A stretch of DNA of 64,000 nucleotides. Source: CAVVEQ01 sp963802095 (GTDB lineage Bacteria > Chloroflexota > Anaerolineae > Anaerolineales > Anaerolineaceae). Positions 1 to 7,261 of the stretch are shown piece by piece. The notes beneath the pieces are model-generated. The model was not told where the DNA came from. It did no database searches and was given only the letters and a program-made list of their open reading frames with translations. The stretch spans positions 248,001 to 312,000 of the forward strand of contig CAWDHI010000007.1 of the NCBI GenBank assembly GCA_963802095.1, in the 5' to 3' direction. A program made the position numbers and the translations under genes. How positions within the stretch are numbered: position 1 is the first letter of the stretch; each line of letters begins with the position of its first letter.

Positions 1-1
1 G

Positions 2-934
2 GTGGGCAGGCACACTGTAGATATTTTGGTAACAGATTTCCGATTACCGGGTATCTCAGGATTGGAACTTGTCCGGCGCGTCCAACGCAAGCACCCTGGG
101 GTGAAGGTACTGCTCACAACGGCGATCCTGGACGCCCAGCTGGAGAAGGAGGCTGAGGATCTACATGTGCTGCAGATGTTGAAGAAACCGGTGGACCTGG
201 ATGAATTCCGAAAATCAGTGGCGACCTCCATCGGGATTGAAAATGTTACCCCGGCAAAGAAAACCCCTGCTTCTGAGAATACGGAAACCAGACAATCCGG
301 CCAGACCGGCGTGGAAAAGGATGAAGACCAATTAAGCAAGGCTTTATATCAAATCCACCAATCAATCAAATCCCGTTGCACCCTCTGGATGGACCAGGAT
401 GGTGGGATTGAAAAAGCTTTTGGTGATCTGCCCGCCGACCTTCCCAGGGATGTTGTCCGCCAGGCGGGTAAAAAGGTTGCTGCGGCTTCCCGCGATCTGG
501 GATCTTTGATCCTCTCTCACGGCAAAGCTTCGATTTATTATTTGCCGGGCATTACCTCCGATTTCCTGGCAGCATCCGTTGGAGAGGAGGTTATCGCCGC
601 GGTGTTTTCACCAGGTTTGGAGCCTTCGGGTTTGGTGGAGAAAATTGGCGCTATCCTGGAAGGATACAACAAACTGAGGGTATATGGCGTGATCAGCGAA
701 AAAAAACCTTCTTCAAGCAATCAACCGAGTGGGAAGAAAACCCAGACAGGCGAAATAGCAAGCGGTGGCGATGGCGACCTGGAAAAACTACTGGGTGCCC
801 CAGAGAAAGTAAACAGCAGCGATGCGGATGAATTTTGGGAAAACGCCAGCACCGAGGCCAAACCAGATTTGAGTAACCCAGACCTGCTCACATTTGATCA
901 GGCTCAGAAGATGGGACTTAAGGTAAAGAAGTAA
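2..934 (+). CDS. receiver plus roadblock-like domain protein (5' truncated)
   Basis: The reading frame is open to the left window edge, so the true start lies upstream. The first ~75 residues are the second half of a CheY-like receiver: a phosphoacceptor Asp in ILVTDFRLPG and the conserved Lys in MLKKPVDLDEF. After a polar linker, residues ~110-225 have the pattern of a Roadblock/LC7-type alpha/beta domain (LWMDQDGGIEKAFGDLP, then a strand-rich half ending near NKLRVYGV). The tail is acidic and low complexity, ending in LTFDQAQKMGL. No DNA-binding or enzymatic output domain is visible. By family knowledge, roadblock domains pair with small GTPases or act as scaffolds; here that is inference. 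It shares its order of domains with the longer protein at 17187-19130. Confidence 0.7.
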   Translation: MGRHTVDILVTDFRLPGISGLELVRRVQRKHPGVKVLLTTAILDAQLEKEAEDLHVLQMLKKPVDLDEFRKSVATSIGIENVTPAKKTPASENTETRQSGQTGVEKDEDQLSKALYQIHQSIKSRCTLWMDQDGGIEKAFGDLPADLPRDVVRQAGKKVAAASRDLGSLILSHGKASIYYLPGITSDFLAASVGEEVIAAVFSPGLEPSGLVEKIGAILEGYNKLRVYGVISEKKPSSSNQPSGKKTQTGEIASGGDGDLEKLLGAPEKVNSSDADEFWENASTEAKPDLSNPDLLTFDQAQKMGLKVKK

Positions 935-984
935 TCTGCGCCAGTCGGAGAGCGCCTGCGAATCAACCTGCGAGATTTTTCGTT

Positions 985-990
985 TATAAT
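985..990 (+). promoter_or_regulatory. -10 box for tRNA-Gln
   Basis: A perfect TATAAT lies 13 nt before the first base of the tRNA gene, the usual place for a tRNA promoter with a short 5' leader. I see no convincing -35 hexamer at 16-18 nt spacing. Confidence 0.5.
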
Positions 991-1003
991 AGAGCCCGAA
1001 TTC

Positions 1004-1074
1004 TGGGGCGTAGTGCAATGGCAGCACACCAGACTTTGGATCTGTGGATCTTGGTTCGAATCCAGGCGCCCCAG
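1004..1074 (+). tRNA. tRNA-Gln (anticodon TTG)
   Basis: Cloverleaf built by hand. The acceptor stem TGGGGCG (1004-1010) pairs fully with CGCCCCA (1067-1073), with discriminator G at 1074. The D arm is GTGC/GCAC. The anticodon loop CTTTGGA carries anticodon TTG at 1036-1038. The T arm CTTGG/CCAGG surrounds the loop TTCGAAT. The outermost anticodon-stem pair is a C-T mismatch. The 3' CCA is not encoded (CC then T follows). Confidence 0.93.
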
Positions 1075-1185
1075 CCTTCCCAAATCCGGGGGAGGTGAAG
1101 AAAACTATAATACTTCCTGAGCTTTACAACCTGGGTCGCAGGGTAAGGCTCTTTTTATCCCGAAAAATGGATGGGAGAAGGAAAA

Positions 1186-2523
1186 ATGGATATCTCCGTT
1201 GTGATCCTGGCTGCAGGCCAGGGAACCCGTATGAAATCATCACTCCCCAAGATTCTGCACCCCCTGGCAGGAAAACCCATGGTGGATTACGCACTGGCTC
1301 TGGCTGCCGGGGTTTGCACCGAACCGCCTGTGTTAGTTGTGGGTCATGGAGCGGACCAGGTGCGCCAGAAGGTTGGCGATCGTGCCAGGTATGTTGTGCA
1401 GGAGCAGCAATTGGGCACAGCCCATGCAGTTGCCTGTACTGAAGAATTACTGAAAGTAGAAAAGGGGCTGGTGCTAATTTTTTACGCGGATATGCCCCTG
1501 CTGCGAATAGAGACAATGCAAAAAATGGTGGCACTTCAATCGAAGAACACTGGACCGCTCACGATCCTCACCGTGGCAGCCGAAGACCCGCGTGGATTTG
1601 GGCGGATCCTGCGCGATACATCTGGTAACATCCAAGCCATTATTGAAGAGGCCTGCGCCTCACCAGAGATTTTGGCGATCCGCGAACTGAATGCCGGTGT
1701 TTATTGCTGCCGGGCAGGTTGGCTCTGGCAGGCGTTGAAACGGGTAAAGATCTCTCCCAAGGGGGAGTATTACCTCACCGACCTGGTAGAGATCGCATCC
1801 GCGGATGGAAGCCGGGTGGAGGCTTTGAAGACCGATGATGAAAACGAAGCCATCGGCATTAATAATCGCATTCACCTTGCTGAGGCCGGATCGGTGCTGC
1901 GCGCGCGGATCAACGAGAAATGGATGCTGAACGGGGTCAGCATGGAGAAGCCGGAATCGGTATATATTGATGATACTGTGGTGATCGGGGAGGATACCAT
2001 CCTTCTGCCAAATACTTATCTGCACGGAAAAACGAGCATCGGGAAAGGCTGCGAGATCGGTCCGGATACGATCATTAAAGATTGCGTGGTTTCTAATAAC
2101 TGCCGCATCCAGATGGCGGTGATGGAGGGAGCAGAGTTGGAGGAAGGCGTTATCATGGGGCCTTTCGCCCGGCTGCGAAAAGGAGCCAAACTTGGCCGGG
2201 GGGTGCACATAGGCAATTTCGGCGAGGTCAAAAACTCCACCCTCGGGGCGGATTCCAGAATGGGACATTTCTCCTATATCGGAGACGCGACCATTGGGGA
2301 AGGGGTGAATATTGGTGCTGGCACGGTGACTTGCAATTTCGACGGGGTGAAAAAAAACCCGACCATCATTGAAGATGGCGTGTTTATCGGCAGCGACACG
2401 ATGCTGGTTGCACCGGTTAAGATCGGCAAGAATTCCAAAACAGGTGCCGGTGCGGTGGTCACCAAGGATGTGCCTCCCAACACGGTAGTGGTGGGTGTAC
2501 CTGCAAAGCAACTAAAGAAATAG
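1186..2523 (+). CDS. glmU: bifunctional UDP-GlcNAc pyrophosphorylase / GlcN-1-P acetyltransferase
   Basis: Makes UDP-N-acetylglucosamine for cell envelope precursors, by acetylating glucosamine-1-P and then coupling it to UTP. The N-terminal uridylyltransferase half starts with VVILAAGQGTRMKSSLPK, and QEQQLGTAHA and YADMPLL follow. The C-terminal half (~residue 250 onward) is a left-handed beta-helix of hexapeptide repeats, including the acetyltransferase stretch around GHFSYIGDA and NIGAGTVTCNFDG. Length (445 aa) fits the family. ATG 1186 is preferred over the in-frame ATG at 1171 because GGAGAAGG lies just upstream of it and the protein then begins directly at the Rossmann strand. It opens a likely operon with cdd and recO. 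Confidence 0.95.
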   Translation: MDISVVILAAGQGTRMKSSLPKILHPLAGKPMVDYALALAAGVCTEPPVLVVGHGADQVRQKVGDRARYVVQEQQLGTAHAVACTEELLKVEKGLVLIFYADMPLLRIETMQKMVALQSKNTGPLTILTVAAEDPRGFGRILRDTSGNIQAIIEEACASPEILAIRELNAGVYCCRAGWLWQALKRVKISPKGEYYLTDLVEIASADGSRVEALKTDDENEAIGINNRIHLAEAGSVLRARINEKWMLNGVSMEKPESVYIDDTVVIGEDTILLPNTYLHGKTSIGKGCEIGPDTIIKDCVVSNNCRIQMAVMEGAELEEGVIMGPFARLRKGAKLGRGVHIGNFGEVKNSTLGADSRMGHFSYIGDATIGEGVNIGAGTVTCNFDGVKKNPTIIEDGVFIGSDTMLVAPVKIGKNSKTGAGAVVTKDVPPNTVVVGVPAKQLKK

Positions 2524-2538
2524 AAGGAAGAATTATCC

Positions 2539-2946
2539 ATGGCGATCGATAATGATATTAAAGAACAATTGATCCAGCGTGCGCTGTTGGCCAGGCGCTG
2601 GTCGTATTCCCCCTATTCCCACTATGCGGTCGGGGCGGCACTTCTGACCCGCTCGGGGAAGATCTACGACGGGGTGAATGTTGAAAACGCTGCCTATCCC
2701 TCCGGTATTTGCGCAGAACGTGTCGCGGTCTTTAAAGCCGTATCCGAGGGCGAGCGTGATTTCCTGATCATTGCGGTGGTCACCGAGAATGGAGGATCAC
2801 CCTGCGGAGGTTGCCGGCAGGTTTTGGCGGAATTCGGGTTGGAAACCCTGGTCATCCTGGCAGATGCATCCGGCAAGTTGACCAGTGAATTTCAGCTTAG
2901 GGAAATTCTCCCGGATGCATTCACACCCGATAGGCTGACAGGGTAA
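2539..2946 (+). CDS. cdd: cytidine deaminase
   Basis: Hydrolytic deamination of cytidine and deoxycytidine in pyrimidine salvage. The short tetrameric form is indicated by 135 aa. The zinc and proton-shuttle motif CAERVAVFKA (C-A-E) and the second zinc motif PCGGCRQVL (PCxxC) are intact, as is the substrate region SPYSHYAVGAAL and the following VENAAYPSG. The start has AAGGAAG upstream. It lies 15 nt after glmU and 16 nt before recO in the same direction, so probably co-transcribed. Confidence 0.95.
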   Translation: MAIDNDIKEQLIQRALLARRWSYSPYSHYAVGAALLTRSGKIYDGVNVENAAYPSGICAERVAVFKAVSEGERDFLIIAVVTENGGSPCGGCRQVLAEFGLETLVILADASGKLTSEFQLREILPDAFTPDRLTG

Positions 2947-2962
2947 CCCCCGGGAAAAGCAA

Positions 2963-3727
2963 ATGCCCGATCGCGAGAGGTCCATCCGGGTGGAAGCGGT
3001 GGTGATTCGGCACTCCAATTGGGGGGAAGCCGACCGCCTGCTGGTTCTTTTTACCCGTGAGCGAGGGAAAATTCGGGCGATTGCCAAGGGGGTGCGCAAG
3101 ATGCATTCCCGGAAAGCCGGGCATCTGGAACCGTTCACTAGAGTGAGCCTTCAACTCGCCCGCGGACGGGACTTATGGATAGTGACCCAGGCGGAAACTG
3201 TAGAACCTTATCTCCAAATCCGGGAAGACCTCATCCGAACCGCCTATGCCTCATACGCTGTGGAAGTGGTGGAACGCTTCACCTTTGAAGAGGGTGTTTC
3301 CCTGCCGCTTTATCAATTGCTACAGGATACCCTCAAACGCATTTCCGTGGATGAAGATTGCTTCCTCGCTGTTCGGTTTTTCGAGATTCACACACTGGAT
3401 CTGGTTGGTTTTCGCCCGGAACTCTTCCGCTGTGTTGGATGCGGCGCAGAGATCAAACCTGAGGACCAATTTTTTGATGCCGGCATGGGTGGCGTGCTTT
3501 GCCCGGATTGCGGGGTAAAAACGAACACCTCACAACCGGTTTCGTTGGAAGGATTGAAATTCATCCGTCACATCCAGCGTAGCAGTTTCCGCGAGGCAGC
3601 CAGGGCAAATATTCCGGATGGCGTCCGCAGGGAAATGGAATCCCTGCTTCAAAGGTACATCACTTACCTGCTGGAAAGAAGCCTCAATTCGCCGGATTTT
3701 CTGCAAAAGGTTCGCCGGATCTCATAA
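2963..3727 (+). CDS. recO: DNA repair protein RecO
   Basis: Recombination mediator that acts with RecF and RecR to load RecA on SSB-coated DNA. The N-terminal OB fold is recognisable (VEAVVIRHSNWGEADRLLVLFT, then KGVRKMHSRKAGHLEPF). The helical C-terminal part carries a four-Cys zinc site: CVGCG near residue 150 and CPDCG ~25 residues later. Length, 254 aa, is typical. It closes the glmU-cdd-recO run. Confidence 0.92.
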   Translation: MPDRERSIRVEAVVIRHSNWGEADRLLVLFTRERGKIRAIAKGVRKMHSRKAGHLEPFTRVSLQLARGRDLWIVTQAETVEPYLQIREDLIRTAYASYAVEVVERFTFEEGVSLPLYQLLQDTLKRISVDEDCFLAVRFFEIHTLDLVGFRPELFRCVGCGAEIKPEDQFFDAGMGGVLCPDCGVKTNTSQPVSLEGLKFIRHIQRSSFREAARANIPDGVRREMESLLQRYITYLLERSLNSPDFLQKVRRIS

Positions 3728-3850
3728 CCATCCGCGAATAACATCAGCTCCCTTTTGTATTACACCCCGCAATAAATCGTCATCTTACCAGGATGAGGAT
3801 TATCTACGAATTTGGGAATATTGCCACTTCACTCCGGGAGATTCGCGGAA

Positions 3851-3856
3851 TAATAT
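3851..3856 (+). promoter_or_regulatory. -10-like box, leaderless spacing
   Basis: TAATAT followed by 7 nt and the ATG at 3864. It is one of several genes in this window whose start codon sits 6-8 nt behind a -10-like hexamer, which would give a leaderless mRNA. Confidence 0.35.
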
Positions 3857-3863
3857 ATTGTCT

Positions 3864-4361
3864 ATGCAAGCACAGGATTTGCAGCGGATCCCATTATTCC
3901 AAGGTATGGAGATTTCAGATCTCCAGCTCATCCTCCCTCTGATGGAAGAGATCACATTTCCCCTGAACAGCATTATCTTTATCCAGGATCAATACGCGGA
4001 TTATTTTTATATCCTGCGGCGGGGGGAGGTGGAGATTCAATATAAACCTTACGACGGACCTTTTCTGAAAGTGGCGACCCTCAATGAAGGGGAGGTGTTT
4101 GGCTGGTCATCTGTCCTGCAGCATGAGTGTTATACTTCGGCTGCCATCTCGGTGCTGGAAAGTTGCACCTACCGGATCGCGGGAGCGGCTTTGACCCACC
4201 TTTGTGAAGATCATCCAGGAACGGGCTTGATCCTGCTTGAGCGATTAAGCAAGGTGATCAGTTCCCGTTTGAATGCGACCCAATCCGAGGTGATCAGAAT
4301 GCTCCAGAATGGCATGCAGTCAGGACCGGGCGATAATGGAAGGGAAAATGAATATGAGTGA
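3864..4361 (+). CDS. cyclic nucleotide-binding (CRP-type) domain protein
   Basis: A stand-alone cNMP-binding beta-roll. Starting with LQRIPLFQGMEISDLQLILPLM, it continues through FIQDQYADYFYILRRGEVEI and LNEGEVFGWSSVLQ, then a C-terminal helix. The phosphate-binding cassette is poorly conserved: the usual Arg-Ala-Ala after GE is replaced (GEVFGWSSVL), so nucleotide binding is uncertain. At 165 aa there is no room for an HTH DNA-binding domain, so this is a sensory module rather than a CRP transcription factor. The stop overlaps the start region of the NifU-type gene by 14 nt, suggesting coupling. Confidence 0.75.
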   Translation: MQAQDLQRIPLFQGMEISDLQLILPLMEEITFPLNSIIFIQDQYADYFYILRRGEVEIQYKPYDGPFLKVATLNEGEVFGWSSVLQHECYTSAAISVLESCTYRIAGAALTHLCEDHPGTGLILLERLSKVISSRLNATQSEVIRMLQNGMQSGPGDNGRENEYE

Positions 4362-4605
4362 TCAGCGACCGCAATATTCGGAAGACCAACAGCTGCGGGG
4401 TTTGATCGAGCAGCTTGATGCGTATATTGAAGAATACCACGGAGGTTCAGTGGAGTTTGTATCCTTCGACGGCAAGGTGGTTCGCGTCCGGCTTGGAGGA
4501 GCCTGCCATGATTGCCCGCTTTTACCATCCACTTTGAAGGGCTGGGTGGAAGGCACCGTAAAACAGTTCTTCCCCGAAGTTGAATCCGTCGAAGATGCCG
4601 GGTAG
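4348..4605 (+). CDS. NifU C-terminal-like Fe-S scaffold protein
   Basis: An 85-residue NifU C-terminal domain protein for carrying or assembling iron-sulfur clusters. It shows the pattern GGSVEFVSFDGKVVRVRLGG followed by ACHDCPLL. The CxxC pair (CHDC) is the cluster ligand motif. ATG 4348 is chosen because GGAAGGG ends a few bases upstream; ATG 4336 and 4354 are alternatives in the same frame. The start lies inside the end of the cNMP-binding gene. Confidence 0.85.
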   Translation: MNMSDQRPQYSEDQQLRGLIEQLDAYIEEYHGGSVEFVSFDGKVVRVRLGGACHDCPLLPSTLKGWVEGTVKQFFPEVESVEDAG

Positions 4606-4722
4606 ATACCCGAATCCGATTATTTGATCCTGATCACCTAAGCATTAGACGGGGAGTTGCGGCAGCCGATTGCTGGTGGTACACTTATGCCGCTTAATCC
4701 AGGAACAAGCGAGATTATTTTT

Positions 4723-5826
4723 ATGCCTGTCATTTATCCGTTTACCGCAATCGTTGGCCAGGACCGTATGCGCCGCGCCCTGGTATTAAACGCCGTGGAC
4801 CCACGTATCGGGGGAGTATTGATCCGTGGCGAACGTGGAACCGCAAAATCCACTGCCGCGCGAGCCCTTGCCGCACTACTTCCAAATGTCCGAGTGGTGG
4901 ATGACTGCCGTTTTGCCTGCGATCCGGAGAACCCGGCTGGCTGGTGTACCGAATGCCGCGAAAGGCATGCACGGGGCGAGAATTTGCCCGTTTCCACCAA
5001 GCCTACCTCCTTCATTAACTTACCGGTTTCTGCAACGGAGGACCGGGTGGTGGGAACCTTGGATATTGAACGCGCGATCCAAAAGGGGGAACGACATTTT
5101 GAACCGGGAGTTTTGGCTGCTGCCAACCGGGGGCTGCTTTATATTGACGAAGTAAACCTGCTGGATGACCACGTGGTGGATATCCTCCTGGATTCCGCTG
5201 CAATGGGGATGAATATCGTAGAACGAGAGGGCATCTCTTTCACCCATCCTGCACGCTTCATCCTGGTGGGTACGATGAACCCGGAAGAAGGCGATCTGCG
5301 TCCTCAATTGCTGGATCGCTTTGCCCTTTCGGTGGAAATTCTCGGTATTCGAAATCCGCGCGAACGCGTGGAGATAATGGAACGCAACCTCACCTTCGAG
5401 AGGGATGCAGAACTTTTTCGCGAAGGGTGGCTGACAAAGGAAGAGGAACTTTCCACCCAGATCGGAAAAGCCCGCCTGCTGGTGGACCGGGTGACCTACA
5501 GCCGCCGGGATATGCTCTCGATAGCATCGTTGACCGCTTCTCTCAATGTGGAAGGTCACCGCGCCGACCTGGTGATCCTCAAAGCATCTCGCGCACACGC
5601 AGCCTTCGAAGGACGTGGGGAGATCAATGACCACGATATCGCCATCGCCGCCGAGCTTGCTCTTCCTCACCGCATCCGCCGCGGTCCCTTCCAGGATTCG
5701 GAAGTGAGCATGGAAGAGCTTGCAGAGCGAATTGACGCATTGCAGGGTGCCACCGAAGGAGAGGACGCAGAATGCACGTCTGAGCCAGCGGAAACTGCCG
5801 AGAAAAGCACCCCCCCAAAAGTATAA
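4723..5826 (+). CDS. Mg/Co chelatase AAA+ subunit (ChlI/BchI type)
   Basis: AAA+ motor of the metal chelatases that insert Mg2+ into protoporphyrin or Co2+ into the corrin ring. It begins YPFTAIVGQ as family members do. Walker A is GERGTAKST, Walker B is LLYIDEVNLL, and the following MGMNIVEREG insert and GTMNPEEGDLRPQLLDRF sensor region are intact. ATG 4723 is preferred on homology; in-frame ATG 4687 and TTG 4657 have no better ribosome site. The last codons run through a C7A4 tract and stop at TAA 5824. The ChlD-like VWA part follows in the -1 frame with no usable start, so the natural product may be a ~688-residue ChlI-ChlD fusion. No chlorophyll gene is near. A cobalt (B12) or general chelatase role is therefore as likely as bacteriochlorophyll synthesis. 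Confidence 0.88.
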   Translation: MPVIYPFTAIVGQDRMRRALVLNAVDPRIGGVLIRGERGTAKSTAARALAALLPNVRVVDDCRFACDPENPAGWCTECRERHARGENLPVSTKPTSFINLPVSATEDRVVGTLDIERAIQKGERHFEPGVLAAANRGLLYIDEVNLLDDHVVDILLDSAAMGMNIVEREGISFTHPARFILVGTMNPEEGDLRPQLLDRFALSVEILGIRNPRERVEIMERNLTFERDAELFREGWLTKEEELSTQIGKARLLVDRVTYSRRDMLSIASLTASLNVEGHRADLVILKASRAHAAFEGRGEINDHDIAIAAELALPHRIRRGPFQDSEVSMEELAERIDALQGATEGEDAECTSEPAETAEKSTPPKV

Positions 5827-5856
5827 GCGCGGGTGAGGCAGGCGAGCCTCAGCCCG
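5814..5856 (+). promoter_or_regulatory. candidate programmed -1 ribosomal frameshift signal
   Basis: A canonical X XXY YYZ heptamer, C CCA AAA (5814-5820), read in the chlI frame. After 9 nt comes a hairpin: CGGGTGAGGC (5830-5839) pairs with GCCTCAGCCCG (5846-5856) with one bulged G and a 6-nt loop. The zero-frame stop TAA is at 5824-5826. A -1 slip continues into the open chlD frame. Spacer length and element order are those of classical bacterial -1 frameshift cassettes. Whether it is used is not shown by sequence alone. Confidence 0.6.
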
Positions 5857-6788
5857 AACAGGATCGCGTTGAAGTAGATCAGAACGACGTTTTCAGCCAG
5901 ACCTCCGCAAATTGGTGGGATGGCGGAGAAAAAATTCGCCCAGGTGCGGAGTTCACCACCCGGCGGCTTTCCACCCCCCTCGATAAGATCATTCGTTCCC
6001 AAACTGGCAGGCGCTCACAGACACGCACCGAGCTTAAGCGCGGGCGTTATGTGCAATCACGCCCCTCCCCAGACCAGCCCTACGACCTGGCGCTGGATGC
6101 CACCCTGCGGGCTGCAGCACCATTTCAAAAAGAACGTCACAAGAGCGCGACCAAAACAGCGTTCGTGATCCACTCCCAGGATTACATGCGCAAGGTACGT
6201 GTTCGCCGGGCTGCCAACCTGGTGCTCTTCCTGGTGGACGCCTCCTGGTCGATGGCGGTGGCTGAGCGAATGGCAGCCACCAAGGGTGCCATCCTTTCGC
6301 TGTTAACTGACGCATACCAGCGGCGTGACCGGGTGGGCTTGATCGTTTTTCAGAAGGACCGAGCCACGCTGGTATTACGTCCGACCAATTCGGTCAACCT
6401 CGCCAAAACTGCCCTGGCGGATATTCCGGTTGGCGGAAAAACCCCCCTTTCAGCAGGGCTGCAGCTGGCGCATGATATCCTCCGCCGCGAAAAGATGCTG
6501 CATCCGGATGTGATGCCGTTGTTGATCGTCCTGACCGATGGGGCTGGAAATGTTGCCATGGGGCACAAGGCACCCCAGGAAGAGGCGCACGAGATTGCGA
6601 GGAAGATCGCGGAGGAGCATACCCACAGTATCGTGATAAACATGGAACATGCTGCCTTCGACCAGGGATTGGCCAACGCACTGGCCGAGCAATTGGGATG
6701 CGAGTGCTATTCGATCACCGACCTCAAGGCTGAAAGCCTATATCTTACCGTGCGGCGTGAAATGAACCAGTTGAAACCCCAGCCATGA
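5817..6788 (+). CDS. Mg/Co chelatase VWA subunit (ChlD C-terminal type), expressed by frameshift
   Basis: The frame is open from 5784 (after a TGA at 5781) to TGA 6788, but between 5784 and 6050 it contains no ATG, GTG or TTG. That stretch nevertheless encodes the conserved ChlD linker (SANWWDGG, then TGRRSQTRTELKRGRYV), so translation must enter from the chlI frame. The C-terminal half is an integrin-I/VWA domain with intact MIDAS: DASWS (DxSxS), the Thr of GGKTPLSAG and the Asp of LTDGAGN. It partners the AAA+ subunit and the large chelatase subunit. Starting at GTG 6051 would drop the conserved linker. A homopolymer sequencing error in the C7 tract is the alternative explanation for the split. 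Confidence 0.8.
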   Translation, partial: KSISAGEAGEPQPEQDRVEVDQNDVFSQTSANWWDGGEKIRPGAEFTTRRLSTPLDKIIRSQTGRRSQTRTELKRGRYVQSRPSPDQPYDLALDATLRAAAPFQKERHKSATKTAFVIHSQDYMRKVRVRRAANLVLFLVDASWSMAVAERMAATKGAILSLLTDAYQRRDRVGLIVFQKDRATLVLRPTNSVNLAKTALADIPVGGKTPLSAGLQLAHDILRREKMLHPDVMPLLIVLTDGAGNVAMGHKAPQEEAHEIARKIAEEHTHSIVINMEHAAFDQGLANALAEQLGCECYSITDLKAESLYLTVRREMNQLKPQP

Positions 6789-6833
6789 CCTGCCTGAAAT
6801 CCTCCGGCATGTTCTATGATAAACTTTACCGCG

Positions 6834-7250
6834 ATGAATCTATCCGATCGGTGGGCAACCCGGCGGGGACGAATCCAGATCATCCTGGTTGCCCTCATTC
6901 TGACTACCATTCCCTGCTACTGTGCCGGCTTGATCATCCTTCTGATCGACCCCCAACCGGGTGGCTTGCAGACTCCCACTGCGGTGAGCCTGACCGGAAC
7001 AACAACTGCCACCCCCACAACAACACCGCCAACCCTGGTTTATTTCCAATCTCCCACGGTCACCAGCACGGGGACCATTACCCAAACACCAACTGTGAGC
7101 AAGACCTATGCGCTTCCGGCGACATTCACCGCCACGATCTCACCCATCCCAAGCAGCACGCCCACCCTTGAACCCAGCCTGACCGATATCCCCACGCTAA
7201 CCGAGACTCTGTTCCCAATCACCACCGATACACCAAGCCCTACCCCTTGA
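6834..7250 (+). CDS. single-pass membrane protein with Thr/Pro-rich tail
   Basis: Not recognised by family. A basic N-terminus (ATRRGRIQ) leads into one hydrophobic segment (IILVALILTTIPCYCAGLIILLI). The last ~85 residues are almost entirely Thr, Pro and Ser, ending TTDTPSPTP. Such TP-rich tails look like extracytoplasmic linkers. ATG 6834 is preferred since a TAAACT box (6820-6825) lies 8 nt upstream; ATG 6816 is an in-frame alternative. It stops 11 nt before the first M42 peptidase. Confidence 0.5.
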   Translation: MNLSDRWATRRGRIQIILVALILTTIPCYCAGLIILLIDPQPGGLQTPTAVSLTGTTTATPTTTPPTLVYFQSPTVTSTGTITQTPTVSKTYALPATFTATISPIPSSTPTLEPSLTDIPTLTETLFPITTDTPSPTP

Positions 7251-7261
7251 GCGAAGTGAAA

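Noticed and set aside
1044..1534. Open frames on both strands over the tRNA and glmU start
   Set aside because: They overlap the tRNA-Gln and the well-supported glmU in other frames and encode no recognisable pattern.
1660..2511. Long minus-strand frame inside glmU (283 codons)
   Set aside because: Shadow of a GC-rich gene; His/Arg/Pro-rich translation without domain pattern.
4657..4722. Upstream TTG/ATG starts for the ChlI-like protein
   Set aside because: No ribosome site at useful distance, and the extension is absent from the family, which starts at the YPFTAIVGQ strand.
6051..6788. ChlD-like protein starting independently at GTG 6051
   Set aside because: It would discard the conserved linker encoded upstream in the same frame, and no ribosome binding site precedes this GTG.
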